A stretch of 64,000 nt of DNA from Glandiceps talaboti (GCF_964340395.1 NC_135552.1:10072194-10136193), one strand, 5' to 3'; shown: positions 49,701 to 62,671, counted from the stretch's first letter. Program-made: numbers and translations. Notes: generated by a model not told the origin, from the letters alone.

Positions 49701-52700
49701 GTTCCTCCAACCAATTCTTCCCAGAACGCACGCTATAGGAATACATATTTTCGATTTTTAGTAGTAGAAATCGACTGATTCTTACCATCAGGATTGTCGA
49801 TCTTACTTGCCGCCATGTTGAATACGCAATGGACGGTGGGAAAATCAGGACTTTGTGTTCTTTGCAATATAGACTTTGCTTGTAACTAAACGACTTGTAC
49901 CAGGTACTATGTAGAATTTTCCCGCAACTTTTATATTTGTACTTGTCACTATATTGATCGTGCTCTAGACTAATATTTGTTACCTACCCCTGAAGCCATT
50001 TCTTGGTTATTATCAAAATGCTTGGCACAACAATCTCTTCAATAATAAACAAAAGAACATTACATGTCAAATTTCTTGGACACTTGTCACAAATTACGAA
50101 CACATCTGTAACTATCAATTTCATTGCATGTTTCATTTACATGTAGTATCAAAGTTGAAAACCAATAAGTGCAAAAGGAAACAAAATATGTGCATTGATT
50201 AACAGAAGTTTACCTTTTTCTTTTTGCCTCTTCCAGTTTGAAGTGTTTCTGGTTCAGGTTCCGGTTCAGCAAATTTAGCGACGAATTCTTTTAATGAATC
50301 TAAGCCATCAACAACTAACTCAAATGGACCAATTTCAGGTAATAATAATTCTTCCTGTTCCTCCTCCTCTTCTTTTTCAGCTTCTGGTTTGGTCTCACCA
50401 TCTCCGTCTTCTGGTTTGGTCTCACCATCCCCATCTGGTTTGGTCTCAGCATTTGCCTCTACTTTTTCATCAGCATCAATTTTTTCCTTACTTTCAGATT
50501 CTTTACTTCCTTCCTTTTCACATTCTTTCATTTTATCTTCATTTTCACACAGTTCAGTATTTTTCACCTTATCAGTTTCAGTCTTGCACATGTCTGTAAA
50601 TGTTTTCTTGTCATCAACATCTGTTTCACATTCTTGTTTTGCACTGTCATTTTCAATAGTTTTTTTTTCATCTTTCACACAATTGGCAAGACTTTCTTCT
50701 GTTTTGACAGTTTCTATTTTTATGATATCCTCTTTCTTTTCACTTTTAACTTCAGTATGACAGTCCTTTAGTTCACCAATTTCCTTGCACTCCTTTGAAT
50801 CATACATACTTTCTTCCTTCACATCTTTATTTTCTTCACCTGCTTCCTGTTTGACATCATCACACACAACTTTGCCATCACGTTCCACTTCACAATTTTT
50901 ATCAACTACTTCTTTATTTCCTACATTCTCATCGTCTCCCTTGTCATCTTTATTCATCTCCTTCTCATCACTATTGTCTATTTCAGAAACTTCCATGTCA
51001 CTTATCTTGTCACCATTTCCTTCAGTTTCATCTTTCCCACTCATTCTATCATCATCATCACCATCATCATCATTATTCCTTTCAGGACTCTCACAGCCTA
51101 CGTTATCACCCTCACTGTTTGCAGACTCATCTATATGTTTGGTCTTGGTCTTTTTCCGTTTCTTTTTACCTTTTTGTTTCTTGTGCCTTTTTTTGTGTTT
51201 AGCACTTTTACTTGGTAGATTACTCGTATCTTGATATTCCTGTGTTTCTTCATTTGACTGGCAGTTTGGTCCATTAATTGTATGATCTGTATCATCTGGC
51301 TGCTTGGACTCTTCTTCTGCTGCTTGCTTCTTTTTCTTGGAGTCCTTCTTTTCTTCCCTTTCTGAGGTAGTGCTTTCATAATCCATCATCTCAAACCCTT
51401 GATGCACAGGTTTAATGACAGGGATAATTCTCTGAAAAAAGACAAAGTCATATTCAAAATTTCAGAACAGTTAACAAAATAATGCGCACAATATGACATA
51501 CATAGGTGCATGTATACACATGTACTAGTGGTATTTGCATTGTATTATGATGCATATTACACATTACTGCATAAACACTCAGTTACATTTTCACAAACTT
51601 TGCTTTTTTGATATTACAGCACACATGATATTAACAGAACCCCTTCACTCATTAAAGTACTGTTGCTGTCAAAGACAAATATCCCTGAGTGTGACACGCT
51701 GACCGTCATGCACAATGGAGTGGCATTATAGCTGATAACTCAACAGAAACTGTTATATGCTGCTACAGGATAAAATGAGCTCAGTCACTAAATGTTTGAG
51801 TTTTTTATGTGTCAATGCATGCATCTCTGGACCTATGTCCATGTCTCCAGTCCTTCTTTTTGAAACTCTATTCACCCTCCATAACTTGTAGCATATAGTA
51901 TTCTTACCTGTCGTAGTCTACTTGGTCTTTCCCTAACAACAGGTGTTACTGGTTTAGGGGTCCTTTTCCTTCTCACTTTGTGACTTTTCTCTTCTTGAAC
52001 CGGTACTTCTTTCTGCAAGGGTGACAAGATCAGAGAAGGGTACATGATGTGATCCTGAAACTATAATAATCTGTATGGACAACATTTGGCTTCAGCAAAC
52101 CAAGGTTGTTTGGTGGGTGGATACAGTCAAGTTTGACCAATATGTGTACCTTATACAATATTAACTTTATGAAAACAATAACACATTATCTTGACTTATT
52201 AGCCCTAATGAAATGTACACTTTTCAGTTTTCAATGGTACTCAATTGCCTCTGATATCAGAAAATGTACACAATCTAGTATGTTTATGAAATGTGCACAA
52301 TACAGTGTTCATTGAAACTTAGTCATCAAAGTGTGTCTGATATCATGAAATGTACAGTGTTCATTGTAATTTAGTCATCAGAGTGTGTCTGATATCATGA
52401 AATGTACAGTGTTCATTGTAACTTAGTCATGAATGTATGTCTCACATCATGAAATATTCACACAACCTAGTAATCAAAGTGTCTGATATCATGAAATGTA
52501 CACAACCAGTGTTCACTGAAACTCAGTGATCAAAGTGTGTCTCATATTATGAAACTGGCTACCTCAGTGACAATGAATAGTAATGGATACGATAGGATAT
52601 AATTCTAAAGATTTATGACCACCCTAGACTTTATGGCTATCACTAACCTTCCTTTTCCTGCCTCTCTTTTTCTTTTCTTTTTCCTCTTTCTTCTTTCTTT

Positions 52701-55700
52701 TCCCTCTGGGAGGTTTAGCAAATGGGTCTGGAATAGGGGCCTGTCTGTAAATCCGAACGTCGGCACCACAGAAGTGAGGGAAATGAATGTATGTGTTACC
52801 TTCCTCATCATGACCCAGTGTTATTGCATGAAGTTCACTTAGTGGTAAAGAATTGATGCACTCCCTTATTGCTTGGTGGTTATCCTGTCAACAGAAAGGA
52901 GATTAACAGTGATAAAGTCGCACAGCACAGATTACAAGCCTGACCTTATAACCCTTCAACTATCATGACACAGTGTAACTTAGTCCGATAAACCAAAGCA
53001 TATACTTGCAAGGTATGGGTCTGACTATCTATAACTTGAGAAAGATTTGACCAGTGGTAAAAATATTCTGTGTTGTAGGAGGTATTAAATGTATGCCTGT
53101 GAAATAAATGTCTGTACATACCGTAATATGACATAACCCCATGACATGCAAGTGCAAGAGTGGCATATTTGGGATATCTGTATAACTGCTTGCAGCGTTC
53201 TCTGCGGCAATACTTTCATGAGTATAATGAGTGAAATAGAAGCAGAAAACACTGCAAGCATGAGTGCAAATACCCCTGAGTACCCACACTGGCACATGCG
53301 CAGCATGGGTTTCTGTAATTATTACATATGTTTTCCGAAACAACAAATTTCCATAAAAATGACACTATGCAATAATACACTTTTATGCAGAACGAATAAT
53401 CCCATCCTCAGTTGCATGCTGGTTCAAATACCACTAGCATGCATGTACGTCTGTGCAAATAATCTCTGGTACATACAGCTATAATAATGTAGTTTACTTA
53501 CCACTAAAGTTTCTATAAGGCTTTTTATAATCCATACTTTCTGGTACAAGGTCAATTCATGAAAACTTTGCTTATCTAGTTTGAACCTTTTGCCAAGCAC
53601 TTTGAAAAAAGTGGCATCAATTCCAAGCTGTGCGGCAGCCTACAGAAACATAGGAATGCAAAAAATAGATTACATTACAATGCATGTAGGATAACAAGAA
53701 TATGCCATGGCATACAAGTACAATAAGATGTCATATATATCATATCCTCTTTTTTTGTCTCAAACAAAAAGTCACAACACTGCAATACCATATAAAATAT
53801 TATGACTGATTTGCTTACTAAGTCTTTAGTACATTTCCGCTAGATTGCTACTGTAGTACTCTATGTAATAATCTACACTACAGATTACCACAATACCATC
53901 AACAACTAGTATTTTACAGTCTATACTGTATATACTCAAGTATTTTTGGATTATTTGGTCAAACTTTGTTGTGGATACCACAGACCCTACAGACTTCATT
54001 TTCAGTATTCTATGAAATTTTTATTCAAGCAGTCAGTGAACAATCAATAGTTATGATCTTAAGTATGTATTACCATCAGTGAAAAGATCATGAATATGGA
54101 TTGTTCAACCACTGCATAAACATTTCTGCTGACTCCCACTATGACTATGAGGCAATGTGGCTAACAGCAAAGATCCTCAAATTGGGGACAACTTCACCTA
54201 GCTGTTTCTCTACAATCACTTGGAATGTCTTTGATGTAAAACCATGAAATGACTCGCCAGAAGCCAAAATTAATGAAAATGCCTTTAGTTGCTGAAGTGA
54301 CATTCCCCTTTTAAAGCAACACTGACAGTCCTTTTGTGATACACATTCACTGCTTCACACACCATATATTCTAAATTTTTGACGACATTTTGGTAACAGT
54401 ACAGTACCTGAATAGTATTACCAGACTTCTGCTCTACCACCTTATACCATTGTCTTACTCTCTCTCGTAGCTTAATTGCCCAGATACCATAAGGCATTGG
54501 TGGTTTCTTATTCAAGCTGGAACAGAAGGAAAATGAAAAAATTCAAACCACACACAAAATCCAATAAAACAATGACTAATGAAAATTGCATACTGAAAAC
54601 ACCTGGGTAAACTATAAATCATGACTTTCTAATTGCATAATGAAGAATTGACTCTTTAACTTTTTACAACAGCAGCAATCGAGGTTTCGGCTTACTAGAG
54701 TCAGACACGAACCAAAACTACTGATGCGACATGACATTGATATAAGCTATTGAATGGATGTTGGTTTAATTTTACTCTCAAAAGGGTGGCATTTCTGATA
54801 GCTAGTTTTTCTCAGGTAGCCACACATATCTTGACTATAGGATGATTATACACAAGAGACACCATTGTTGTCACCCCTTTGTGTTATCTATTACATCAAA
54901 GAGTAGTTCAGTTTGTGTCTAACTTAGTAAGTCAAAACTTAAATAAGTCACAAGTTTGCTTGCTGTTGTAGTATGCTATTACTGAAGGAGTTTACTGAAA
55001 ATGGGAATGGTTCATACACAGCAGAGCTTTACATTATACTTTTTGGATTTCCTAGTAATATGAAGAATTCAAACAATGAAACCCTAAAATTTCAAAGTAG
55101 GACCACCCCCACCCCCACCTCTGTAAAAACCACAAAAGAAGATAAACCTAAAACTACATATATAAATGAAGAATTATACAATGTAACTGCAAGAACTCAT
55201 AGAAAGATAAACATCACAGAATTACAGAAGACAAATAGGACTGTCTTCCTGAAACTAAAACACAATGCTGTTTAATATTCAGAGCCACATAAAACAATCA
55301 TCTTGTAGACGTTCAGATTTATGAGAACTGTACTAACCTTAATCTTTGGAACGGTGTACTCAGTAATGATGTAATCACTTTGGCAAATGATGAACTCTCT
55401 CTAGGCATCATGAAACCCCTCTCTAACTCATAGAAAGGAATTTCACCTACATTTAACGCACTTTGGCAAATGTACAGAAAGTGACCTACTTGGGGAATCT
55501 GTGAAGTGGAAAGAACATTGGGTTAGATGTTAAATGTACTCTTCTTTATAAAATGCCAAATATACAACCTTGGCATGCCTGCTGTAAAAGCATTCAATTC
55601 ATACTGGCTTGACTTAGTGTTCACTATTTCATCACGTTTCATAGATTTTGATTTTCAGATTTAGTATTGGAAGAAGCCAATATCATGTATCCTAGAATGA

Positions 55701-58700
55701 CAATTTGAGAAGGTTCTATTTTGGAGATTTGTTCATCAGTGAATGATGAATGCATTGACAATACATTCATGATTGATACCTTGCAATGCAAGGACATGAT
55801 ATTCACAACATTCGGATTTCTAATCTTGTTGATGAAGTACATAACATGCTAAACTTCCAGGATCTACACTATCCAACACTTTCAACAGTCCGCAATCAAG
55901 CGTTTATACACACATCCTATTTTTTACATGATTTGTGTTTACTCATGAGCAAGTTCATTTCATTGTACATGTATGTGTCACTCCAAAACGTTCCATTTGT
56001 CATGGCTGAGACGCATGATAACAGCCTATTGTAGTGCATTCCTGCCAATGCTGATCAGAGACATCAGCAAAAATTTGAGATCCACTTCCAAACATTATTT
56101 TGACTGTGTCAGTAGCAACATTCATTTGTAACTAACTGTATCTGTGATGATGGAAAATGGAACCCACAGTGCCTCTCACCACAAATGTCATCAAACTTTA
56201 TGGATAACATACAAACCTCCCACATTGACTTAAACTGTGATCCAGTTGGTTCTTCAAATAAGCTTGCCTCCCAGTCAATGCTCTCGTGGAATATTCTGGC
56301 AATTTCTTCTTTCTTTTCTCTTTCCCTCTGTCTCTTTTCCTCAATTTCCCTGAGCTCTTCTGCTTGTTTAATGTAAGCTATAATTGGAGAGTGCTCACTA
56401 TTGTCAAGACCGAACAAGGAACGGGTAGCAGATCTCCTTCTCAGGCCTGAAATAAAAATTTAATGACATACATGTACGTAAATTTGAAGGGTGAAACAAA
56501 TATCAACGAACAGACTTCTTTTTTTTTAATGTCACAAGTTTTTGAAGGATTTTCCTTACATGAGATGAAAACGTACATGAGTCACAACCTATGTCAAAAG
56601 TGCCATTTCACCGTGACAACAAAATAATGATAAAACAAGTGATACTTGTCTAAGGCTGTTACATGATATACATTGTATGTACAGTACTAAAAGCTTATGA
56701 CATTGTCTGTAATGTGATAAGGTGTAAAAAAAAAAAAAAAAAAATTGTGTGGTTCCGATTACATTCAATTTTACAGTAGGTGGGGTAGGTAGATTTTTAA
56801 TTTAATTTTTTAATTTTTTTTTTTCATATGTGTCTAGTTCAGGTAGTTATGTTTTTCTGTTGTTTTCATATGGTCTCTGTGTTATTGGCTACTTCTCATC
56901 AGATGTACACCCATTACAGATTGAAAGAACAGTTTATATTGTCTTTTTTCAGTTGATGTCAGTTTCCACATCCACTATTTCTTGTGAGACTTCACAATTT
57001 TCGCGATTTTCTTTACTTTTTTTCTCGAATATGTGAAAAAAAGTTTAGGGTCGGTGTGAAAAACTAGGTGGGGTCGGGTAACCTGAACCACACAACTTTT
57101 TTAATTTGGCCTAAGTGGTTATTGAAGTGTTTGTGTATTGAATTCTTATGTCTATAAATCATGGGTAGGATGAGTATTTACCAACCAACACTTTCTATCA
57201 TTTACTCATTAATTGACAAATACATGTAAAATCTGTACTTGTATGTAGGATTTTAATTTGACACTCCCCAGTTGTGAATATCTTACATTTTTATCCATAC
57301 TATTGTTTTCAGTAAATCATGAGGCAGAGTTCACCACTCTATCAAAGCCAGAGGACAACCCGATTCATATTCTGTGAAAATTGAGACTATAGTCAAGGTC
57401 TATCTTTAAGACTGCATCAGCATGCCAACTTGGTGGGAAACTGACTTGCGGCAATTTCTTGTGGTGTACCAAAATCTAGTGTTCTCGTAACTCACAAGAA
57501 AAACCCACTTTTTATCACTTTGATCACTGCAATAATATTTTCCTCATTAGTGAACATACAGTATTGTACTGCGTCATCATCAAACCTTAACATTTGATTT
57601 TAAAACTTGTGATATCTTGTTAAGGTGTGTTTATAAATATATTTTTGTATTCTAATATCACTGGTAAGGTTTCAACCATAATGTCAGCTGGATAAAGTTA
57701 CAATGAATCAGATTTAAGATCAGTAAGTTTTCATTCAAAATGACTGCTATATATTTCTGCTATAGCAACCAAAGTGAAATTAGATAATCAGGCCAAAAAA
57801 AAAAAAAAAAAATTTCCTGTCAATATTTAAGTTTTGCAATTGTTTTCCTTGATTTTATTAAAACACACAAATCTTAAATAGCTGGAACTATTTCACCACT
57901 ATAAATACCTGAAGGTGTATTGTTGGACTCGTCTTCACCATATCTGCCATTGGATGTTAAAAAGTGAGTGGTCTTCTCCCTGATATGTCTGCAAATTAGG
58001 AAAGAAAACCAAGAATTATACATGTAAATGTGGTATACCAAAACTATTTAGTATTAGCAATACTTTGTATCAGATCAACATTTAAAGTACTGCATTTAAA
58101 TATTATTCCCCTCTACTTTCCTTCACTCAGCCAGGGAAATTATGAGTGACACACGGGGCTTTGTCATTACTTGTCGAAGATGAGTCACAAAAACCCTTGT
58201 CACAACTATTTCCTGGCTGAATGAAGAGAAATTTTGGAGAATAATATTATTATTATACATGTGCAAGTTCAATATTAGTTATTTAAGCAATAAACCACCC
58301 CCTGGGAATGGTATACCACTCGGTTGAGACCAGTGAACAAAATATATGCACGAGCGATAGCGTGTGCATATATTGAGTTTACTGGTCAAAACCGAGTGGT
58401 ATACCATTCCCAGGGGGTGGTTTATCGCTATTATATTATACCAGTATATTGAAAATATCGGAAACAAGATAAGGCGCAACATTTTCTGGTTTCACTTGCC
58501 CCCCCCCCCATCCATGCAAGGACTACAACGTTCTAGACGAACAGTGAACATCAAAATTTGGACGTGTGCCAACTGTGCATTACCGCTCATTTTAGATGCG
58601 CTAGTTTGATGTCTAGACCAATCAGATCTCACGATTTGCGCCATCAATATAGTGGTATAATATAATTACTCATATACCACATCAGCACAGACACTGAATC

Positions 58701-61401
58701 AAATTTGTACATTATACACTTTTCACAGCCTCTCAAATGTGGTCTCTTTATTTCTGTGAAAATGGAGTGTGAATATGTAAGTGTATTGGGAAGTAGACAG
58801 CACATACATGTAGATCTCAAGGCATAGTAAAAACACTCAGACTGGTTTACATAGAAAGAACTTCATCAGGTCAGTAATACCATCATTTACTTGCATGGAG
58901 CATGTAGGATAGGAATCCATTGATACACTGTGATATATTACCAAAAACCTGATTGCATTCTTGACGCTACTTGCATGTTGTATTCTACAAACGGCCACTT
59001 ATGCAAGCCATCATGCATCAAGTTTTTTTTATCATATTCCTTTCATTTTTCTACTTTTCCTTCTCAAAATTATTCCTATGCACTATGTACAGTGTTTTCA
59101 CTAAGGTTGGTAACAGAAAGGGAGAAAGGGGGTAAAAATGGCAGTGTTCCCCTATAGACTCTATGGTAATTTTGTTTCGGAACCCAGGTAAAATGACATG
59201 GGAACCCAGGTAGATTTTACCTACTTACCACCCTTAGCAAAAACACTGATGTAAAAACTGCAAACCCTACTATGAAAATTGATGTTCAAGTACATTTGTA
59301 TAATGTATTAGTACTACTCATGTTTGTAGTATTTTCTCTTTTACTTTCCCTCACTACTCATTACTGCATGTTGCTTCATTGGGAAGCATTCGTAAATTGT
59401 TCTACGTCAGATTGCAAGATTTTTTCAATCTCAATGTCTTTTTTTCAGTGGCGTGAAGAAGACATGCATGTATTTGCTACGACAGTAAAATAACCCAAGT
59501 TTTCTAAAAATGACAAAGAACCTACTAGAACAGGAGAACTGAAAATCAATGAACCCATACTAGCACAGATGATAAATTTCATAATCTTTAACAGCTTATA
59601 AGTTATAGTAAATTAATATTACATTTTCTCTTTTTAACATGATTCTCAAAATGGGTTAGGGTTTACTATGCAGAATTTGCAGCATCAGTATTTTTGAATA
59701 TCTCAGGTAGCTTGCGTGCTTTCAGTTTTAATCTTCTGTCTTGCCTTGCAACATACTTTGAGCTAATAGTTAGTATCAGGGTTCATTCATTTTGATTTTT
59801 ACCAAAATTCACAAAATTATGAGAGGTTTCATGTCATTTTCTAGGACACAAAGGTTCTTGTATTCAACTCATTTTTCTGGTGCATCTCAATAACTAACAA
59901 CCATTTGATGTTTTGGCAGTGAAAAATTTACTTATAAGGCAATTTGAATCTTCAACATTTTATTGCAGATCAACCCATAAATTTCATTTTCAAGGAGTTT
60001 CCAAGAGTACCATTAAATTTTTTCTCAAGTCATGCTGGGTAGTTTGCATTTCTAGGACATTCCAGGATTGCATGAACCCTGTGTGTACATATCACTTACC
60101 TTGATTGTAAATTGAGTTTTTGTTCCAGGATTCGCTCAAGTTTGGTGCCTTGCTTTGATACCCAATGATCCATACTATTATATCTGTAGCAATTTTCAAG
60201 CATCAGTCTGAAATCCCTCACAAATTCAGTAACTGAATTATACTCTCTGTTCTCAAACTTTGACTCCACTGAAAAAAAAAGAAAAAGAATTTACAAGTGC
60301 TCTGTTTAGTTTAGTTTTTTTGAAAACAAACCCAACAATTTTGATTCAATGAAAGACATTTTTCACAAAAAATTTCCTTAATTAGTTATCATTCATGTGA
60401 AAAAAAGTGACAAATGATGATTGCCACATGAGTACTGATGATCAATTAGCATGCTTTCTAATTAACTAAACATATTACATTTCAGAAACTTTTGATCTTG
60501 AAGTTTTATATGATAACTTCAACCAACATCAATTCTATGAGCTGTCAGTCACACAAATATAATATCTCTTTCAAAAAAATTCAGACACATAATTTTGAGA
60601 GAATGGCTTTTCCTAAATGTCAGGGAATTGGTCAAAATTTACTGGATCCCCCAGGTTAATCAAACTTTGCAGAAGGGGCAATCCCCAATGTTGCTGTAAA
60701 GTTTTGCAACCACATTTTCACCAAGTTTTGAGGGATTCATATTGCTTTGTGGATATTGTTAGATAACTTCTTGACAAAATGTCCATCATGACTCAATGAC
60801 ATTTCATGTAATATGCTGAACATGATTCATGACCTTAGTATAACTAAACAAACAATACAGAGCTAGGAGGTCTTGTTTTGAAAAAACGCCGGGGATTCCC
60901 TCCGATTTTCGATTTCAAAAAACACGATCCTTTTCTACACGCCTACTCATCAGGCGCCATATACATTCAAAATGGTGCTTGCCAATACATCATTGGCACA
61001 CTAGGGTCAAAATAACACACCCCACGAAACAAAGTAACCTTACACTTGGAGTTTTACTCACTTTTCCTGAGCCACATGGGTTCCTTGATTCGCTCGTGGT
61101 AGTCCCATAAGTTGTACTTCTCAACATCGACTGGGTCTAAAAATGGCCATACAATGGATTTGCTAGTTGACATGATGCTTAGTAAAAGCCGATAACCAGT
61201 TTGAAGTTCAGGACTTAGTTCAGGTTTAGGATCCTCAGTTACAGTAGCCATCGTACTTGGTACCTCGATGGCGTCCCAGTGTGGTGTGGGGATGTCCAGA
61301 TAACTTTCACCGACGTCTAAAGTCGATAATGGTTGAAGACTAATTTCTTTTTCCACCTGATGATGTTCTGGCACAGACATTGTATCTCCGGGAGTCTCCA
61401 T
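43719..61401 (-). CDS. BRD10: Bromodomain-containing protein 10 (KIAA2026) homologue
   Basis: Twelve coding exons join in frame with consensus GT-AG sites: 61401-61062, 60268-60100, 57988-57909, 56446-56217, 55498-55338, 54516-54408, 53639-53502, 52884-52648, 52012-51908, 51431-50214, 48276-48103 and 47549-43719. They give 2263 aa (the human protein, as I recall, is about 2100). A bromodomain spans about residues 60-170: WPF shelf W85-F87, then RIKEPMWLRKMESKF, EFVRDFRLMLENCYRYN with the acetyl-lysine-contacting Asn at 144, and LERILEQKL. The sequence and domain position fit KIAA2026. Exon 4 encodes a basic coiled coil (EELREIEEKRQRERE), exon 8 a HFPHFCGADVRIYR block before a Lys/Arg run, and exon 10 about 400 residues of alternating acidic and lysine-rich sequence. 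Exon 12 encodes Ser/Asp runs, a basic coiled segment, then about 1100 residues rich in Gln, Ser, Thr, Val and Pro with a poly-Gln tract. A nuclear chromatin role is inferred from the bromodomain. Confidence 0.88.
45637..45715 (-). repeat. CAG/CAA repeat encoding poly-glutamine in BRD10
   Basis: About 25 Gln codons of mixed CAA and CAG, interrupted once or twice by Pro, inside the last coding exon of BRD10. The mixed codons suggest selection on the protein tract rather than a pure unstable trinucleotide, although the TTG-rich strand run is still repetitive. Confidence 0.85.
48701..49992. mobile_element. 1.29-kb foldback transposon with about 400-bp inverted arms (BRD10 intron 10)
   Basis: The left arm (48701 to about 49075) and right arm (about 49610-49992) are nearly exact reverse complements. 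The termini are CAGGGGTAAGTAAC and its complement ending CCCCTG. A 5-bp AAGCC flanks both ends (48696-48700 and 49993-49997), a clean target-site duplication. CAGGG termini suggest hAT; 5-bp duplications are known for the hAT5 group, but the superfamily is inferred. The unique centre of about 530 bp has no transposase, so the element is nonautonomous. Each arm contains ATGGCGGCAAGTAAGATCG followed by a GGTAAGA donor-like site, resembling a captured first exon. The centre is related to 63804-64000. Confidence 0.9.
52240..52556. repeat. Degenerate tandem repeat, about five units (BRD10 intron 8)
   Basis: Units of about 55-65 bp share TGATATCATGAAATGTACA, CAGTGTTCATTG and TTAGTCATCAAAGTGTGTC in order. 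The units differ by indels and substitutions. Confidence 0.85.
54055..54316. mobile_element. Foldback MITE family A, copy 5 (BRD10 intron 6)
   Basis: Right-half copy: it holds the GAGGCAATG and CATGAAATGACTC blocks, CCAGAAGCCAAA, and the terminal GAAAATGCCTTTAGTTGC...GTGACATTCCCCTTTT. The left terminus is not recognisable. Confidence 0.65.
56727..57114. mobile_element. MITE family B, copy 1 (BRD10 intron 3)
   Basis: The left end is an A run then TTGTGTGGTTCCGATTAC; the right end GTAACCTGAACCACACAA, T-rich bases, then GGCCTAA. These form terminal inverted repeats of about 30 bp. The interior (CATATGGTCTCTGTGTT, ATCAGATGTACA, AAAACTAGGTGGGGT) matches 62672-62942. There is no coding capacity. 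Confidence 0.82.
58290..58425. repeat. 136-bp near-perfect hairpin (BRD10 intron 2)
   Basis: The outer 36 bp of each arm (58290-58325 and 58390-58425) are perfect reverse complements, and the inner arms continue with only a few mismatches to a short loop around GAGCGATAGCG near 58351-58361. Just outside, TATTATATTATACCA at about 58431-58445 is complementary to TGGTATAATATAA near 58652-58666. The hairpin may therefore be one end of a longer element reaching about 58670. That stretch also has a run of nine C and short GC-rich blocks. Confidence 0.92.
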
Positions 61402-62397
61402 TGAATAGACAAGTCACATATATGAGCTAGGTAGCCGTAATATATGTCAAAATATCCTCGAGTCTTTCATGTGTTTGTAAATAAAAGTTTTTGACGGGAA
61501 GTGACTCTGCTCCACGACGAGTACGAGGGAACTTGAACGAACTTGTGGAAACGATGAAAGACAATGAAAATTCCTCAAAATTTGAGAAAAATATTATAAG
61601 CGACAGAATCGCCTCTGAAAATAGAATAAAACTCTATAACGAGCTCAAATTTTAAACTATCGAAGCATCTTAGGAAAATTACCGTCCAGACACGACAGGA
61701 ATTGGTTAAAATTTGACAAAATTAGTAAAATATCCGTATTTCGCGAGGAAATCACCCTCCGCAGCCTTTTCGCTCGTATGCTATGATATTCATCCGCATA
61801 GCAGATACCGTTATCTCCAATAAATGCACATTTATTTTAGATTTGTTTCAATTTTAGTGAGCATTTACCTTTTATTTCATATTTTACCAAATTCTGAATG
61901 GTTATTTTGATATGCGTGACTTTAATATATAGAAAATAAGTTAAGTAGTCCTATGCGGATGAAAATATGCTAATTTATTGAGTTGTTGGCAAGGTCACGT
62001 TACCAGCGCATGGAGATCTCGTTTACATGAAATGTAGATGGTTTTTATTGAAATTATTTTCTCTCCGACAGAAAATTTCATTTATAATCATAACACGGCA
62101 CTTTATCCCTTGCATACAAAAATTAATTTTCAAAACGTCATCACTTGTTTTAGATATTACAGTCCATTGTAAAATTGTGTCGGGGCTTCAACCCCCTGCG
62201 TTTGAATAGATTTTTCGTATAGAGCGCCACCATGAAGGTGTCAGAGAGATGGGTGTCAAGTTAGGTCAACTTGACCCAACACCACTCAAGCTATATCAGT
62301 TTTCCATTCACTCATATCCTACACGTAGTTTCTAGTCTGCGGAAATGGAAACATTAATTTGACACACCGGGATTTCCATGTGGTTCTTGCTGTAGCC
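61402..62397. promoter_or_regulatory. Divergent region between BRD10 and the 62.4-kb exon
   Basis: About 1 kb separates the BRD10 start codon (minus strand) from a candidate first exon on the plus strand. A short upstream reading frame with a strong initiation context (GCCACCATGA, 62232-62264, ten codons) lies in the presumed 5' leader of the plus-strand unit. No TATA box or coding exon was identified. Confidence 0.4.
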
Positions 62398-62452
62398 ATG
62401 TCATCGGCGTATCTAAGAAAGCATATCGATTCTCTGGCTGAAGAAGCCCGAG
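62398..62452 (+). CDS. Possible first coding exon of an unidentified gene
   Basis: An ATG opens a frame coding MSSAYLRKHIDSLAEEAR and then a G before GTTTGT, a weak but usable donor. The peptide is hydrophilic and helix-like, unlike random translation of this AT-rich DNA. It sits where a gene divergent from BRD10 would begin. I do not recognise the protein, and no second exon is evident before the window ends 1.5 kb later. Conservation or transcript data would decide it. Confidence 0.4.
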
Positions 62453-62671
62453 GTTTGTTTTGGTGCAGTAAAAATTATTGTTCAGTTTGTTGTGCATTGG
62501 GGAAAACATTTCATAATAACTTTTTATAGATCAAAAAAAGAAAGAAAAAAAAGCCCACAACGTATTGTTTGAAATATTACTGGTGCCTGCATATCTTTCT
62601 ATAGATATTGTATCGTCATCCCTTTCAATGAAATATTCATGTAATGTATAATATCTGCATGACATTTTTTT

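Noticed and set aside
50294-51234. Plus-strand Ser/Phe/Leu-rich frames opposite BRD10 exon 10
   Set aside because: The Glu/Lys/Asp-rich minus-strand exon gives such frames automatically on the other strand.
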